Shown here in pieces: positions 43,746-52,770 of a stretch of DNA of 64,000 nt (positions are counted from its first letter, which is position 1; every line of letters starts with the position of its first letter). A program made the position numbers and the translations under genes. This DNA is from CAZEAB01 sp964552945. Lineage in GTDB: Archaea; Nanobdellota; Nanobdellia; Woesearchaeales; GW2011-AR9. The DNA is taken from assembly GCA_964552945.1 (NCBI GenBank), contig CAZKIP010000002.1:124001-188000 (forward strand). The letters run 5' to 3'. The notes beneath the pieces are model-generated. The model searched no databases and was not told where the DNA came from. It was given only the letters and a program-made list of their open reading frames with translations.

Positions 43746-44639
43746 TCATTTATTTTTCTTGACAGAATGTCCACCAAATTCATTACGAATCGCAGAAATC
43801 ACCCTTTTACCAAGAACGAAATGATTCATTTTAGACCTTCTTTCTTTAACAGCTTGTTCAAAAGCCATAGCATGCCCTTTTACAGATTTTACGGTAGCTT
43901 CTAGTTCATCTATAGTTACACTGCCAACATGTGGCTTAATATTTTTAAAATCCTTTCTACGCAAAGCAATAGTTGTTAAATCTAATAACCAACTCCTTAC
44001 AACAGAACTATCTTGCCATCCTTCAGTAGCTTCATCCAATTTTATCTTGTGTTTAAACTTACTTAACAATTCCATCCCCTCAGCAATTCCTTGTAAATAA
44101 GTATATTCAATTACATTGTGAACACTTTTAACAAAATGCCCACTCCCAGCTGGACCAAAATATTTATATCCTTTCTTTGTAGATAAGGCTTTCATAAGAG
44201 GTTCAACTGTTTTATATTGAGACTTAGGCCCCCCAATCATTAAAGGATAGCCATTCTTCAATCCCCAAATTCCTCCAGAAACACCAACATCAAAAAAATG
44301 AACTCCTTTCTTTTTACACCAGACATCATGTCTCTCAGCATTTTTATAAAATGAGTTTGCACCATTAATGATAATGTCTCCTTTCTTTAAACCTTGTAAA
44401 ACTTCTTTCATAACTATGTCTGTAACTTTTCCAGCAGGAAGCATTAACCAAACAATCTTTTTCTTACCCAATTTACTCAGAAGTTCTGGAATGGAATAAG
44501 CAGTAACTCCTCCCTTCCTCGCCAATTTCCTTGTACTATCTGGGCTTTTATTATAACCAACAACTTTATGCCCCTTATTTAAGAGTCTAAGAGACATGTT
44601 GTACCCCATTCTACCTAAACCAATGAATCCTATTTTCAT
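43746..44639 (-). CDS. gnd: 6-phosphogluconate dehydrogenase, short (YqeC/GndA-like) type
   Basis: Oxidative decarboxylation of 6-phosphogluconate to ribulose 5-phosphate. N-terminal Rossmann: GFIGLGRMGYNMSLRL, then VVGYNKSPDSTRK, whose Asn-Lys-Ser tends toward NADP-type. Substrate site: VSGGIWGLKNG, and catalytic Lys/Asn in FVKSVHNVIEYT. 297 aa, the short decarboxylating form seen in many bacteria. The ATG at 44639 overlaps the stop of zwf (ATGA) and follows GGTGG, so the two enzymes are made together. Confidence 0.92.
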   Translation of the reverse strand: MKIGFIGLGRMGYNMSLRLLNKGHKVVGYNKSPDSTRKLARKGGVTAYSIPELLSKLGKKKIVWLMLPAGKVTDIVMKEVLQGLKKGDIIINGANSFYKNAERHDVWCKKKGVHFFDVGVSGGIWGLKNGYPLMIGGPKSQYKTVEPLMKALSTKKGYKYFGPAGSGHFVKSVHNVIEYTYLQGIAEGMELLSKFKHKIKLDEATEGWQDSSVVRSWLLDLTTIALRRKDFKNIKPHVGSVTIDELEATVKSVKGHAMAFEQAVKERRSKMNHFVLGKRVISAIRNEFGGHSVKKNK

Positions 44640-46021
44640 GAATACCACCTAACTTTATTCTTTTTACTCCATGATTCAAATTCTTTAGGCCCCTTACTTC
44701 CTTTAGAATATGGATGAATTTTGTACTTAGCAACATTGACTCTATCAACAATGTTCCACGCATGTTCAATTTCATCATTTCTGACAAAAACAGATTGATC
44801 ACCTTTGTATACATCTTGCAGCAAATTCTCATATGCCTCAGGTGTATTTGGTTGAGATCTACAACCTTGACAGAAATCCATCTTTACTGGCTTTGTAAAA
44901 TTCTTTTGCCCAGGTACCTTGGAATTGAGTTCAAATGAAAATCCATCATGAGGTTGGACCCTGATAGAAAAATAATTTGTATCTCCAGGACAAAATTTTG
45001 AAAGTAAACAATCAACTTCTTTAAACTTAATGTGAATACTGGTTTCTTTTTTATTCAAGAATTTTCCTGCTCTAACAAAAAAAGAAACTCCTTTCCATCT
45101 CGAATTGTTAATCTCTAATCTTAAAGCAACAAAGGTGTTTACTTTTGAATTTTTTGCTACACCTTTAATCTTTTTATAACCCGGATATTGACCAAAAATA
45201 GCATCTTTAATTTTAACTTTTTTCAATAATTTGGCTTTCTCATCTCTAATGTAATCACCGCTTAATTTATTTGGAGCTTCGATAGTTGTCAAAGCAAGTA
45301 ATTGCATAGCATGATTTTGTATAACGTCTTTAAAAGCACCATAACGTTCATAGAAATCACCCCTTCCTTCTAAGCCAACATCTTCATCCATTATTATTTG
45401 AATGGATTCAATGTCTTTATTTGACCACAAAGGTTCTAAAATTCGATTGGTAAACCGCATCAATGAAATATCACCCACCAATTCCTTACCTAAATAATGA
45501 TCGATTCTGTAAACTTGTTTTTCTTTGAAAACTCTCTGGATACATTTGTTTATTTTCATAGCAGAAGCCAAATCCCATCCAAATGGCTTTTCATATACAA
45601 CTTTTACCCATTGCTTAGCAGCAACTTTTGAAAGTCTACTTTTTTGTAAATTCGAAGTGATTTTATCAAAATGTTGTGGTGCAGCTGCAAAATAAAAAAT
45701 TCTGTTTCCAGAAAGACGATGTTTTCTTTCAATTTTTGATAAAAAACTTCCAAAGGTATGATAATCTTCTTCTTTATAAAAATCAAGATGGTGGAAGTAA
45801 GCAGCATTCTCCAATTTACTCCAAACATTTTTATCAATGTTTTTAATGTATGGTCTTGACGAAGCTAAAATTTTTTTAATAGTTGTTTTACCTCTTGCAG
45901 CCCCAAATAAAGTGAATTTGTTTATTTTTTTGTTTCTTATTAAATGATATATTGCAGGAATAAGCTTCCTTTTAGTCAAATCTCCTGTTGCTCCAAAAAT
46001 TATAAATGTTACATCATCCAT
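44636..46021 (-). CDS. zwf: Glucose-6-phosphate dehydrogenase
   Basis: First step of the oxidative pentose phosphate pathway: glucose 6-phosphate to 6-phosphogluconolactone with NADP+. IFGATGDLTKRKLIPAIYHL is the coenzyme site and RIDHYLGKELV the active site with catalytic His. YEKPFGWDLASA and the later DFCQGCRSQPNTPEAYENLL are also family blocks. 461 aa, close to bacterial lengths. Enzymes of this type are rare in archaea. 6-phosphogluconolactonase is not visible; hydrolysis may be spontaneous. Confidence 0.95.
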   Translation of the reverse strand: MDDVTFIIFGATGDLTKRKLIPAIYHLIRNKKINKFTLFGAARGKTTIKKILASSRPYIKNIDKNVWSKLENAAYFHHLDFYKEEDYHTFGSFLSKIERKHRLSGNRIFYFAAAPQHFDKITSNLQKSRLSKVAAKQWVKVVYEKPFGWDLASAMKINKCIQRVFKEKQVYRIDHYLGKELVGDISLMRFTNRILEPLWSNKDIESIQIIMDEDVGLEGRGDFYERYGAFKDVIQNHAMQLLALTTIEAPNKLSGDYIRDEKAKLLKKVKIKDAIFGQYPGYKKIKGVAKNSKVNTFVALRLEINNSRWKGVSFFVRAGKFLNKKETSIHIKFKEVDCLLSKFCPGDTNYFSIRVQPHDGFSFELNSKVPGQKNFTKPVKMDFCQGCRSQPNTPEAYENLLQDVYKGDQSVFVRNDEIEHAWNIVDRVNVAKYKIHPYSKGSKGPKEFESWSKKNKVRWYS

Positions 46022-46048
46022 TTTAATATCACTCTTTTACTGTCCTTT

Positions 46049-47002
46049 TTATTCAACAATTGCAGTCATCTTTTTTCCAAAAACTTTAGATGCCTTTTTC
46101 ATATAATCAACAATGTTCCTTTTAAACCAAGCAGGATGCTGCTTTTGTATTTTACCAATAACATAATATCCGATAGCCATCATTGCGGCATAATCAGCAT
46201 TTTTAGGTAGAGGAATGTTGAGAGTATTTTTTGTAATTAGCGGTTTTATTTTTTTTTCAACATTATGTCCAAACGAAATAAATAATTCTTTCGAAGGAAC
46301 AACCGTAGTAGCATGAGGGATGTATTCAAAAGTTTCAACATCTCTAGAAATATTTCTTCCAAACAATTCAATAAATTTAACATTCAACAATCTAATGATA
46401 CCTTCAAATTCTTCAGGAACAATGAGGTAATATTTTTTGATTTTAGAAAAATCAGGAATTTTAACTTTATCAACTCTATTTTTGATAAACTGAAAAATTT
46501 TCTTAGGATTTTCTTTTGTTTGACCTAAAATCATTCCCATATAAGTAGAAGTATTGTAGGTATAAGGTTCCCTATTTTTTGGGAATAGATAAGTCTTGTC
46601 TGCATATTTTTGTGCTTCAGAATCTTTAGTATTTGTAATTAAAGTTACGTGCTTCTTATAATTCTTTGAATTCTTAGCAATTATAGGTGCATGTTTAGAA
46701 CCTGATGCAGACAATAAAACAACGCCATCTATTTGTTTAATTGATTTTAATTTATCTTTAAAAGTAGATTCATCGGCAAAAACTGCAAATTTGTCAGCAA
46801 AAATTATTCTACCTGTAGCAATGGCATTACCACTTCCTACTATCAGAGGAAATTTATATGATATTTTCATTTTAGGTATTTTAACTTCTGAGAATAGTTC
46901 TAATGCTGCAAGAACAGATAGATCTAAATCAGGAATTGACTTTTCAGAAAATGTGTTCATAACCTCCAAGTTCAACTTTCTCATAGATTTTTTCTTGACC
47001 AT
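46049..47002 (-). CDS. SIS-domain (sugar isomerase) protein
   Basis: Phosphosugar isomerase/binding fold. Two SIS-like units: residues 45-150 (FPLIVGSGNAIATGR, GVVLLSASGSKHAPII, TLITNTKDSEAQKYAD) and a more degenerate one after 200. NREPYTYNTSTYMGMIL is where bifunctional glucose/mannose-6-phosphate isomerases place an active-site segment. By position between transaldolase and zwf it could be a glucose-6-phosphate isomerase-like enzyme. The C-terminal 90 residues end in a basic helix. Not assigned to a particular reaction. Confidence 0.6.
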   Translation of the reverse strand: MVKKKSMRKLNLEVMNTFSEKSIPDLDLSVLAALELFSEVKIPKMKISYKFPLIVGSGNAIATGRIIFADKFAVFADESTFKDKLKSIKQIDGVVLLSASGSKHAPIIAKNSKNYKKHVTLITNTKDSEAQKYADKTYLFPKNREPYTYNTSTYMGMILGQTKENPKKIFQFIKNRVDKVKIPDFSKIKKYYLIVPEEFEGIIRLLNVKFIELFGRNISRDVETFEYIPHATTVVPSKELFISFGHNVEKKIKPLITKNTLNIPLPKNADYAAMMAIGYYVIGKIQKQHPAWFKRNIVDYMKKASKVFGKKMTAIVE

Positions 47003-47040
47003 TTACTTCACGATTTATTTCATTTCACTTTAATATGATT

Positions 47041-47922
47041 CTATCTAGTCAACTCCACATATTCTTTAACAATATCTGCAGTGAATTTCTTCATGCCTTC
47101 AAATGTCTTAGGATGTTGTAACATTTTCACAAGACTTTTCTTTTTCCTCTTCAATTTAGGAAATTGTAAAATTGGAGTTATGGCAGGTTTTTCACGCATG
47201 GCAATAATTGCAGTAAAGGGTATTGTCGCTATATCTGACTTGACAGAAATGCATTCCGCTATCTGTAAAGGATTTCTTAGAGATGCAGCAAGAACCTTAG
47301 TTTTTAATTTATTTTTCTTCATAACATCAACACAAGCTTTAACCAAATGAATTCCAGACAAAATTCCTTCATCATCCACAATTATACCATTAACAATTCC
47401 CCCTTGTGCAGGATAATAATCAGTTTTTTCAAATTTCAAAGCAGATTTTTTTCTCAAATAATCATCCATTCTTCCTGCAAATGGAGAAACAAATGAGGCT
47501 CCAGCTTTAGCTGCAAGGTAAGCTTGCTCTGGCGTAAATATAAGCGTACAATTAATCGGAATCCCTTCTCTGGACAAAGTTTTAATTGCTTTAATTCCAT
47601 CTAATTGATTTTTGTCAGACGTTGTAAATGCAGGATTAATTGGAACTTTAACATAAACATTTCCAAATGGTTTAAACAATTTGTAAATGGCCCTTCCTTG
47701 AGAAATCATCCCCTCAGCTGATGTCTCTGTAACTTCTAAACTAACAGGAGTTTTACCAGCAGATTTGAGAATTTGTTTAATATATGATTTAAGATCCTTA
47801 GCAGCTCCTGCATCAACTGCTTTCTTCATTAAAGATGGATTTGTGGTGACTCCATCATGAATTCCCCATTTGAAAACTTGTCTGATATCTTTTAAAATTG
47901 CACTATCTATGAATATTTTCAT
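47041..47922 (-). CDS. tal: Transaldolase
   Basis: Transfers dihydroxyacetone units between sugar phosphates in the non-oxidative pentose phosphate pathway. Schiff-base Lys in VYVKVPIN (about residue 93), N-terminal FIDSAILKDIRQVF and GVTTNPSL, and FVSPFAGRMDDY. 293 aa, longer than the TalC/MipB type (about 215) because of a C-terminal extension after TPILQFPKL. GAGGTC precedes the ATG by 8 nt. Transketolase is not in the window. Confidence 0.92.
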   Translation of the reverse strand: MKIFIDSAILKDIRQVFKWGIHDGVTTNPSLMKKAVDAGAAKDLKSYIKQILKSAGKTPVSLEVTETSAEGMISQGRAIYKLFKPFGNVYVKVPINPAFTTSDKNQLDGIKAIKTLSREGIPINCTLIFTPEQAYLAAKAGASFVSPFAGRMDDYLRKKSALKFEKTDYYPAQGGIVNGIIVDDEGILSGIHLVKACVDVMKKNKLKTKVLAASLRNPLQIAECISVKSDIATIPFTAIIAMREKPAITPILQFPKLKRKKKSLVKMLQHPKTFEGMKKFTADIVKEYVELTR

Positions 47923-47991
47923 TGTGATAGGACCTCACAATTAATATAAAAAAATATTTGATTTTTTGTTATTTTCATTCTCATGACCTCA

Positions 47992-49044
47992 TCATAATTT
48001 GCCTCTTTTATTATGTAATGCTACAATAGCAGCACCATACAAACTTACATTATAATCGTGAATAAGAAAAATAGGCATTTTCTTCAACAAATCTTTCTGT
48101 TTAAATGAATTAACAAATTCCTCAACAAAAATTTTATGTTTGAAAGGTTCTGGGTTGGCAGCAGCTATGCCTCCAGCAATGTAAATACCACCAAAAGGAA
48201 GGATATCTAATGCAAAGTTTTTCGCACATCTTGCATAGAATTTAACAAACGCCCTGTAAGCATCTCGAGACTGAGGGTCTTTATGTTTGTACTTAGAAAT
48301 TGACATTTGTGGAGCTTCATCTTTTTTTATTAAATCTGTATATTTAGTTTTAGGATATTTTTTTAAATGTCCTATGAAATGATACAAGTTAGCAATTCCC
48401 CTACCTGAAATAAGATCTTCCCACTCAACTACTTCCCTTCTGGTTTCTTTTTGAACAAAATTAAACAATTTTCTGTCCTCTTTACCAATAGCTACAGCAT
48501 CTCCATGTCCACCTTCAGATGCATGTCCGACGTATGATTTTCTACTTTCTTCATATATTAGAAAACCCTTCCCTAACCCTGTTCCTGCACCAATTACAAT
48601 TTTTGGAGCTCTATTTACTTTAACACCATCCTTTAATTTTATAATTTTATTTTTAGGAAGGAGATTAATTCCCAATGAAACAGCTTGAAAATCGTTTATA
48701 ACTGAAACAGATTTAATGTTCGATTTTTTCTTAATTTTTGTAATCTCGACACTAAAATTTCTATTTGTCAAGCTAACACCTTTTTTTGTTTGAACTCCGG
48801 CAACTGCAAAACATGCTGCAGAAAAAGTAATATTATGCTCATTTTTGGCATGATTAACAACATATTTAACAACATCTGCAAAATCTTTAATTTCCTCACT
48901 TTTGAAATGGATGGATAAAATTAGTTTAGGTTTTTTCCCATAATGAATTCCAAAATTAGAGTTGGTTCCACCAATATCTCCAGCCAGAACATACTTACCT
49001 TTAGGGATATTTCTAACGTACCGCTTCTTTTTGAATTCTAGCAT
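47992..49044 (-). CDS. glk: Glucokinase, bacterial Glk family
   Basis: ATP-dependent phosphorylation of glucose. Phosphate-binding DIGGTNSNF (residues 23-31), NDFQAVSLGI (catalytic Asp), GAGTGLGKG and GGHGDAV, as in bacterial Glk (COG0837), not the ADP-dependent archaeal enzyme. 350 aa with a C-terminal FLIHDYNVSLYGAA. In the operon it gives glucose 6-phosphate to Zwf from glucose released by the GH15 enzyme. Confidence 0.92.
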   Translation of the reverse strand: MLEFKKKRYVRNIPKGKYVLAGDIGGTNSNFGIHYGKKPKLILSIHFKSEEIKDFADVVKYVVNHAKNEHNITFSAACFAVAGVQTKKGVSLTNRNFSVEITKIKKKSNIKSVSVINDFQAVSLGINLLPKNKIIKLKDGVKVNRAPKIVIGAGTGLGKGFLIYEESRKSYVGHASEGGHGDAVAIGKEDRKLFNFVQKETRREVVEWEDLISGRGIANLYHFIGHLKKYPKTKYTDLIKKDEAPQMSISKYKHKDPQSRDAYRAFVKFYARCAKNFALDILPFGGIYIAGGIAAANPEPFKHKIFVEEFVNSFKQKDLLKKMPIFLIHDYNVSLYGAAIVALHNKRGKL

Positions 49045-49103
49045 CCAATCCTCTTTTTTTGATTAAAAAATGATTTGTAAATATAATAATAAATTAAAAA
49101 CAA

Positions 49104-49451
49104 TTAAAGCTTTGTTCTCATTGTTCTTAACAATCCTCTCTTGGTTTTAGCTGAACGCATTTCTCTCGCCAAAGATTCAGCCCCCATAACATCATGAACC
49201 CAATTTGCAAAATCATGTTTTTCTGAATTGACGTGGTGTGCAAAAGTTTGCGCATCCATATTCTGTAAAGCATCTGGTAGCTCAGAAACATTCTTTAGAA
49301 TTTGTCCATCATTTACAAAAAATTGATGGTGATGCTGTTGTACATCTAAATAAGATTTATTTGCATTAGATAACGGTTCTTTTTTCTTTCTTAGCACTCT
49401 CTTTTTGGATGCTTTTTTATTATTCAATGTTTTAGTTCTTTTGCGTCCCAT
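49104..49451 (-). CDS. DUF5752-like domain protein, 115 aa
   Basis: Basic N-terminus (residues 1-28, Lys/Arg-rich) followed by one domain: HHHQFFVNDGQILKNVSEL, NMDAQTFAHHVNSEKHDF and NWVHDVMGAESLAREM. The same domain begins the protein at 50648-51376, so the two are paralogs on either side of the GH57 gene. The layout matches what I know as DUF5752. Function unknown; it ends one base before the GH57 gene stop, so it is in the operon. Confidence 0.72.
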   Translation of the reverse strand: MGRKRTKTLNNKKASKKRVLRKKKEPLSNANKSYLDVQQHHHQFFVNDGQILKNVSELPDALQNMDAQTFAHHVNSEKHDFANWVHDVMGAESLAREMRSAKTKRGLLRTMRTKL

Positions 49452-50654
49452 TTACACTACCTCTTTTGTCAATTCAACTTGTGAGCAATCAATTTTATCT
49501 TTCAAATCTTTAAATGCATTCATAAAATAAATAAACGCATCATAAGGACTATCATACGGATTGAAATACTTGTGGACATCACCATCACTGAACCATTTAG
49601 TACACATATAGTAAAAATGGTCAGATGTCTGCATCTTTCTCCACAAATGTAATAATTCTGGACTATTTTTTTCCTTTATATATTTTTCTAGAGAATACAA
49701 TTTCTCAATAGCAGAGCATTGCATATCATTTCCCAACCATGCACTCACATCTCTCTCCATATCTGCCCAAGACATAGGGTTATGGACATCTAAAACATCA
49801 CGTGCAGGATATTCTGCTACCTCACTTGGAAATTTGAAATTGTTATCAGGATGTTGTAATAAAGCTCCTGGAAGATGACGTAAAAATTCAAAAATTCCAG
49901 TAGATTCCCACTGATGTTCTCCAAAAGTTTCATAGTCCATGAATAAATTAACTGTATCACCATTGCCATTCACAGCATTAATCCAGGAAGCATATTTTTC
50001 AACACTTAGAGGATGTTCTTTCCATTCTTTATTTGAAAATCTGAAAGCTACATCATCAGATAGACGATAATTTTTACATAAAAGAGGGATGTTTCCACAC
50101 AATGATTTGTAAACATAATTTGGAGATCTCCAACCAAGGACATTGTCCCAACCTTCCAAGAGAATGGCTTTAAATCCCATCTCTGCTACTTTCTTTGCCA
50201 AAGAATTTTGATAAATCAACTCGGTGTTTCTAAATACTTTTGGAGTGACATTAAATAACCGCTGAATTATATCCATATGAAGTTTAACTTGTTCTTCAAA
50301 TTCTTTTTCTGAATATAAATATGCTAGAGAATGATAATATGTTTCTGCTAATATCTCTACATTGCCAGTTTTTACAAGTTCTTGAAAACTTTCTAATACT
50401 TCAGGAAGATATTTTTGACATTGTTCAAGAAAAACTCCTGAGAGACTGAAACTAATTTTAAATTCTGGGTGTTTTTTGATTAAATATAACAATATTTTGT
50501 TTGTAGGTAAGTAACATTTTCTAGCAACTTTAATTAGAACAGCTTTATTCTTTTCATCATCAAAATAATTTCTAGAAGAACCTATGTCAAATACTTTGTA
50601 TCTATTTAGTCTAAAAGGCTGGTGGACTTGAAAATAGAAACATACACTTACCAC
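49452..50654 (-). CDS. Glycoside hydrolase family 57
   Basis: Alpha-glucan-active enzyme (amylase, 4-alpha-glucanotransferase or branching enzyme). The five GH57 blocks are visible: HQPFRL (residues 11-16), FSLSGVFLEQ, EILAETYYHSLAYL, VFRNTELIYQN (nucleophile Glu near 143) and FMDYETFGEHQW (acid Asp near 238). 400 aa, like the MJ1611-type alpha-amylases. Overlaps the DUF5752-membrane gene by 7 bp. Confidence 0.9.
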   Translation of the reverse strand: MVSVCFYFQVHQPFRLNRYKVFDIGSSRNYFDDEKNKAVLIKVARKCYLPTNKILLYLIKKHPEFKISFSLSGVFLEQCQKYLPEVLESFQELVKTGNVEILAETYYHSLAYLYSEKEFEEQVKLHMDIIQRLFNVTPKVFRNTELIYQNSLAKKVAEMGFKAILLEGWDNVLGWRSPNYVYKSLCGNIPLLCKNYRLSDDVAFRFSNKEWKEHPLSVEKYASWINAVNGNGDTVNLFMDYETFGEHQWESTGIFEFLRHLPGALLQHPDNNFKFPSEVAEYPARDVLDVHNPMSWADMERDVSAWLGNDMQCSAIEKLYSLEKYIKEKNSPELLHLWRKMQTSDHFYYMCTKWFSDGDVHKYFNPYDSPYDAFIYFMNAFKDLKDKIDCSQVELTKEVV

Positions 50655-51376
50655 TCTCTTACTTGAACTGCATGTAATACAATGAAAAGAAGTACAACTA
50701 TTGCGCCCACTCCCCCTATACTTAGAAGTTGTACCTCATTAGCTATAGTTACTGCAGCACCAGTCATAGTTGCCGCTTTAGAACCTAAACCAATTGTAAT
50801 GGCACAAAGCAAAACTGCTGAAATAATTGCTACTGCCTCAATCTTATGAGGAGTAGGTAGATTATCAAAATAGTTAAAATTGAAAGGTTTTTTCTCAATG
50901 AGAGAAGAAGGTTTTTTTATTTTTTTTATATTTCTAGAAATTGCATTTTTAGTAACATTATTCTTTAAATTTTTGCTTCTAGTAACTCTGACTTTGCCAG
51001 ATTTACTTTTATTGACCTTGATTTTTGCTGCCTTCTTTTTATTCACAACCTTTTTAGCAACTTTCTTTTTTGGAGAGTTTCCTTTTGAGATTTTAACAAC
51101 AGCCGCTTCAACTTCCTTAATTCTTGTTGCAACTTCATACAAAACCCCTTTCCTGTGTTTATGTTGGAGCATTGCACTAGCCAATTTCTCATCTTGATGA
51201 ATATCTCTTACCCAATTATGAAAGTCATGTTTTTCATCATTAACGTGATGACCAAAAATAGCATCGTCCATTTGTTGGAGTGAATTTCGTAATTCATGGA
51301 GGTTCTTAATTGCTTTACCATTGGCTAGCCAGAAGTGTTTATCGGGATGTACCTCCTTTAAGATTCTTTTAGACAT
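50648..51376 (-). CDS. DUF5752-like domain protein with C-terminal membrane segments
   Basis: Residues about 5-90: the domain shared with the gene at 49104 (HFWLANGKAIKNLHEL, MDDAIFGHHVNDEKHDF, NWVRDIHQDEKLASAM). Residues 100-170: a Lys/Val-rich basic linker (low complexity). Residues 190-242: two membrane helices (AVAIISAVLLCAITIGL; GGVGAIVVLLFIVLHAV). It may anchor the starch enzymes at the membrane. I take the ATG at 51376 (MSKRILKE), behind GTGAGGA and a TATA-like box at leaderless distance, over a longer frame into the upstream gene. Confidence 0.7.
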   Translation of the reverse strand: MSKRILKEVHPDKHFWLANGKAIKNLHELRNSLQQMDDAIFGHHVNDEKHDFHNWVRDIHQDEKLASAMLQHKHRKGVLYEVATRIKEVEAAVVKISKGNSPKKKVAKKVVNKKKAAKIKVNKSKSGKVRVTRSKNLKNNVTKNAISRNIKKIKKPSSLIEKKPFNFNYFDNLPTPHKIEAVAIISAVLLCAITIGLGSKAATMTGAAVTIANEVQLLSIGGVGAIVVLLFIVLHAVQVREW

Positions 51377-51479
51377 TCTATCCTCACACGTAAAGTAATG
51401 AGTTATAGTATAAAAAGGTAACTGCTGCATAAAAAACTTATTTAGTAATAATAAACTTATAACAAATTTATAAAAACTT

Positions 51480-52685
51480 CTACCCTGCAACCTTGACCAT
51501 CAAACTTTCATAAACATCTACACATTTGGCAGCAGGTTCATTCCAACTAAACCTACCAACTTCTCTGGCACCATTCTCACGTAAACTATGCCACAATTCA
51601 TTATAATCAAGAACACCAATAATCTTGCTAGCCATTTCTTCTATATCCCAAAAATCTACTTTCAAACAATGATTCAAAACTTCAGAAACACCCGATTGTT
51701 TAGAAATTAACACAGGAACATTGTTGTTTAAAGATTCTAGGGGAGTTATCCCAAAAGGTTCTGAAACTGAAGGCATTACATAGAGATCAGCCAATTGGTA
51801 TGCTCTATCTACATCCTTCCCTCTTAAAAATCCTGAAAAAAGAATCTTATCACCAATACCAAGTTCAGCTGCCTTTTCTATCATAGATCTCTGCATGTCT
51901 CCACTTCCTGCCATGATAAATGTAACATCATTACGTAATTCTAATACTTTTTTTGCTGCAGAAATAAAATAATCGGGACCTTTCTGTAAAGTCACCCTGC
52001 CTAAAAACAATACATTCTTCGTCCTTTCCTTTCTAATAGGTTGAGGAGTTAGTTCAACTGCATTATGTACAACTTCAATCTTATCAGGGTTAACATTATA
52101 TTTTTCAACCAATTTGTTCTTCGTAAATCTGCTAACAGCTATTATTCTATCAGCATGTTCAAATCCTTCCCTTTCAATCTGATGCACATAAGGATGCAAT
52201 CCATTACCTCCAGTCCTATCAAATTCTGTAGCATGGATGTGTAAAACTAAAGGTTTTCCCGATATTTTTTTGGCTTCATAACCTGCTTGATAAGTCATCC
52301 AGTCATGAGCATGGATTACATCATGTTCATATTTCTCAGCGACTCCTCCCGCTTGTAGAGTATATCTCCTAACTTCAGAAAATAAATTGTTCCCATACAT
52401 AGATTTATTCTTAGTAGGAGAATAATTTGAATCGTTCATCATCATTGTATATTCATCCTCTGTCATATATGCTTGTAATGGAGAATTTATTGTAACAACT
52501 TTGGCCATCATATCTGCCGCAACTAGCTTAACGTATTCAGAATCAGCAACATCTGGCAAACGAGGCACTACAAAGGTCACATCCACCCCATTATTTGCTA
52601 AACCTTTTGTCAAACCATAACAAGCAGTTCCTAAACCTCCACTATGATGAGGGGGGAATTCCCATCCAAACATTAAAACTTTCAA
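51480..52685 (-). CDS. GT4 glycosyltransferase, glycogen-synthase-like
   Basis: GT-B enzyme, 401 aa, that most likely builds alpha-glucan from a nucleotide-glucose. WEFPPHHSGGLGTACYGL is the donor/acceptor loop (KxGGL-like; here GGL), VIHAHDWMTYQAGYEAK, NVLFLGRVTLQKGPDYF, and the E-x7-E element in EPFGITPLE. The start codon is TTG (52685) with GAGGTG 8 nt upstream; internal Met codons would delete strand 1. It sits between GH15 and the DUF5752-membrane gene. Confidence 0.85.
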   Translation of the reverse strand: MKVLMFGWEFPPHHSGGLGTACYGLTKGLANNGVDVTFVVPRLPDVADSEYVKLVAADMMAKVVTINSPLQAYMTEDEYTMMMNDSNYSPTKNKSMYGNNLFSEVRRYTLQAGGVAEKYEHDVIHAHDWMTYQAGYEAKKISGKPLVLHIHATEFDRTGGNGLHPYVHQIEREGFEHADRIIAVSRFTKNKLVEKYNVNPDKIEVVHNAVELTPQPIRKERTKNVLFLGRVTLQKGPDYFISAAKKVLELRNDVTFIMAGSGDMQRSMIEKAAELGIGDKILFSGFLRGKDVDRAYQLADLYVMPSVSEPFGITPLESLNNNVPVLISKQSGVSEVLNHCLKVDFWDIEEMASKIIGVLDYNELWHSLRENGAREVGRFSWNEPAAKCVDVYESLMVKVAG

Positions 52686-52770
52686 AGTGAAGGCACCTCA
52701 CTTTGGTGGTTCAAAAAGAGATTTATTTTTGTAACTTTCATTTCTCAAATCATCTCCAAATAATCAGCAT

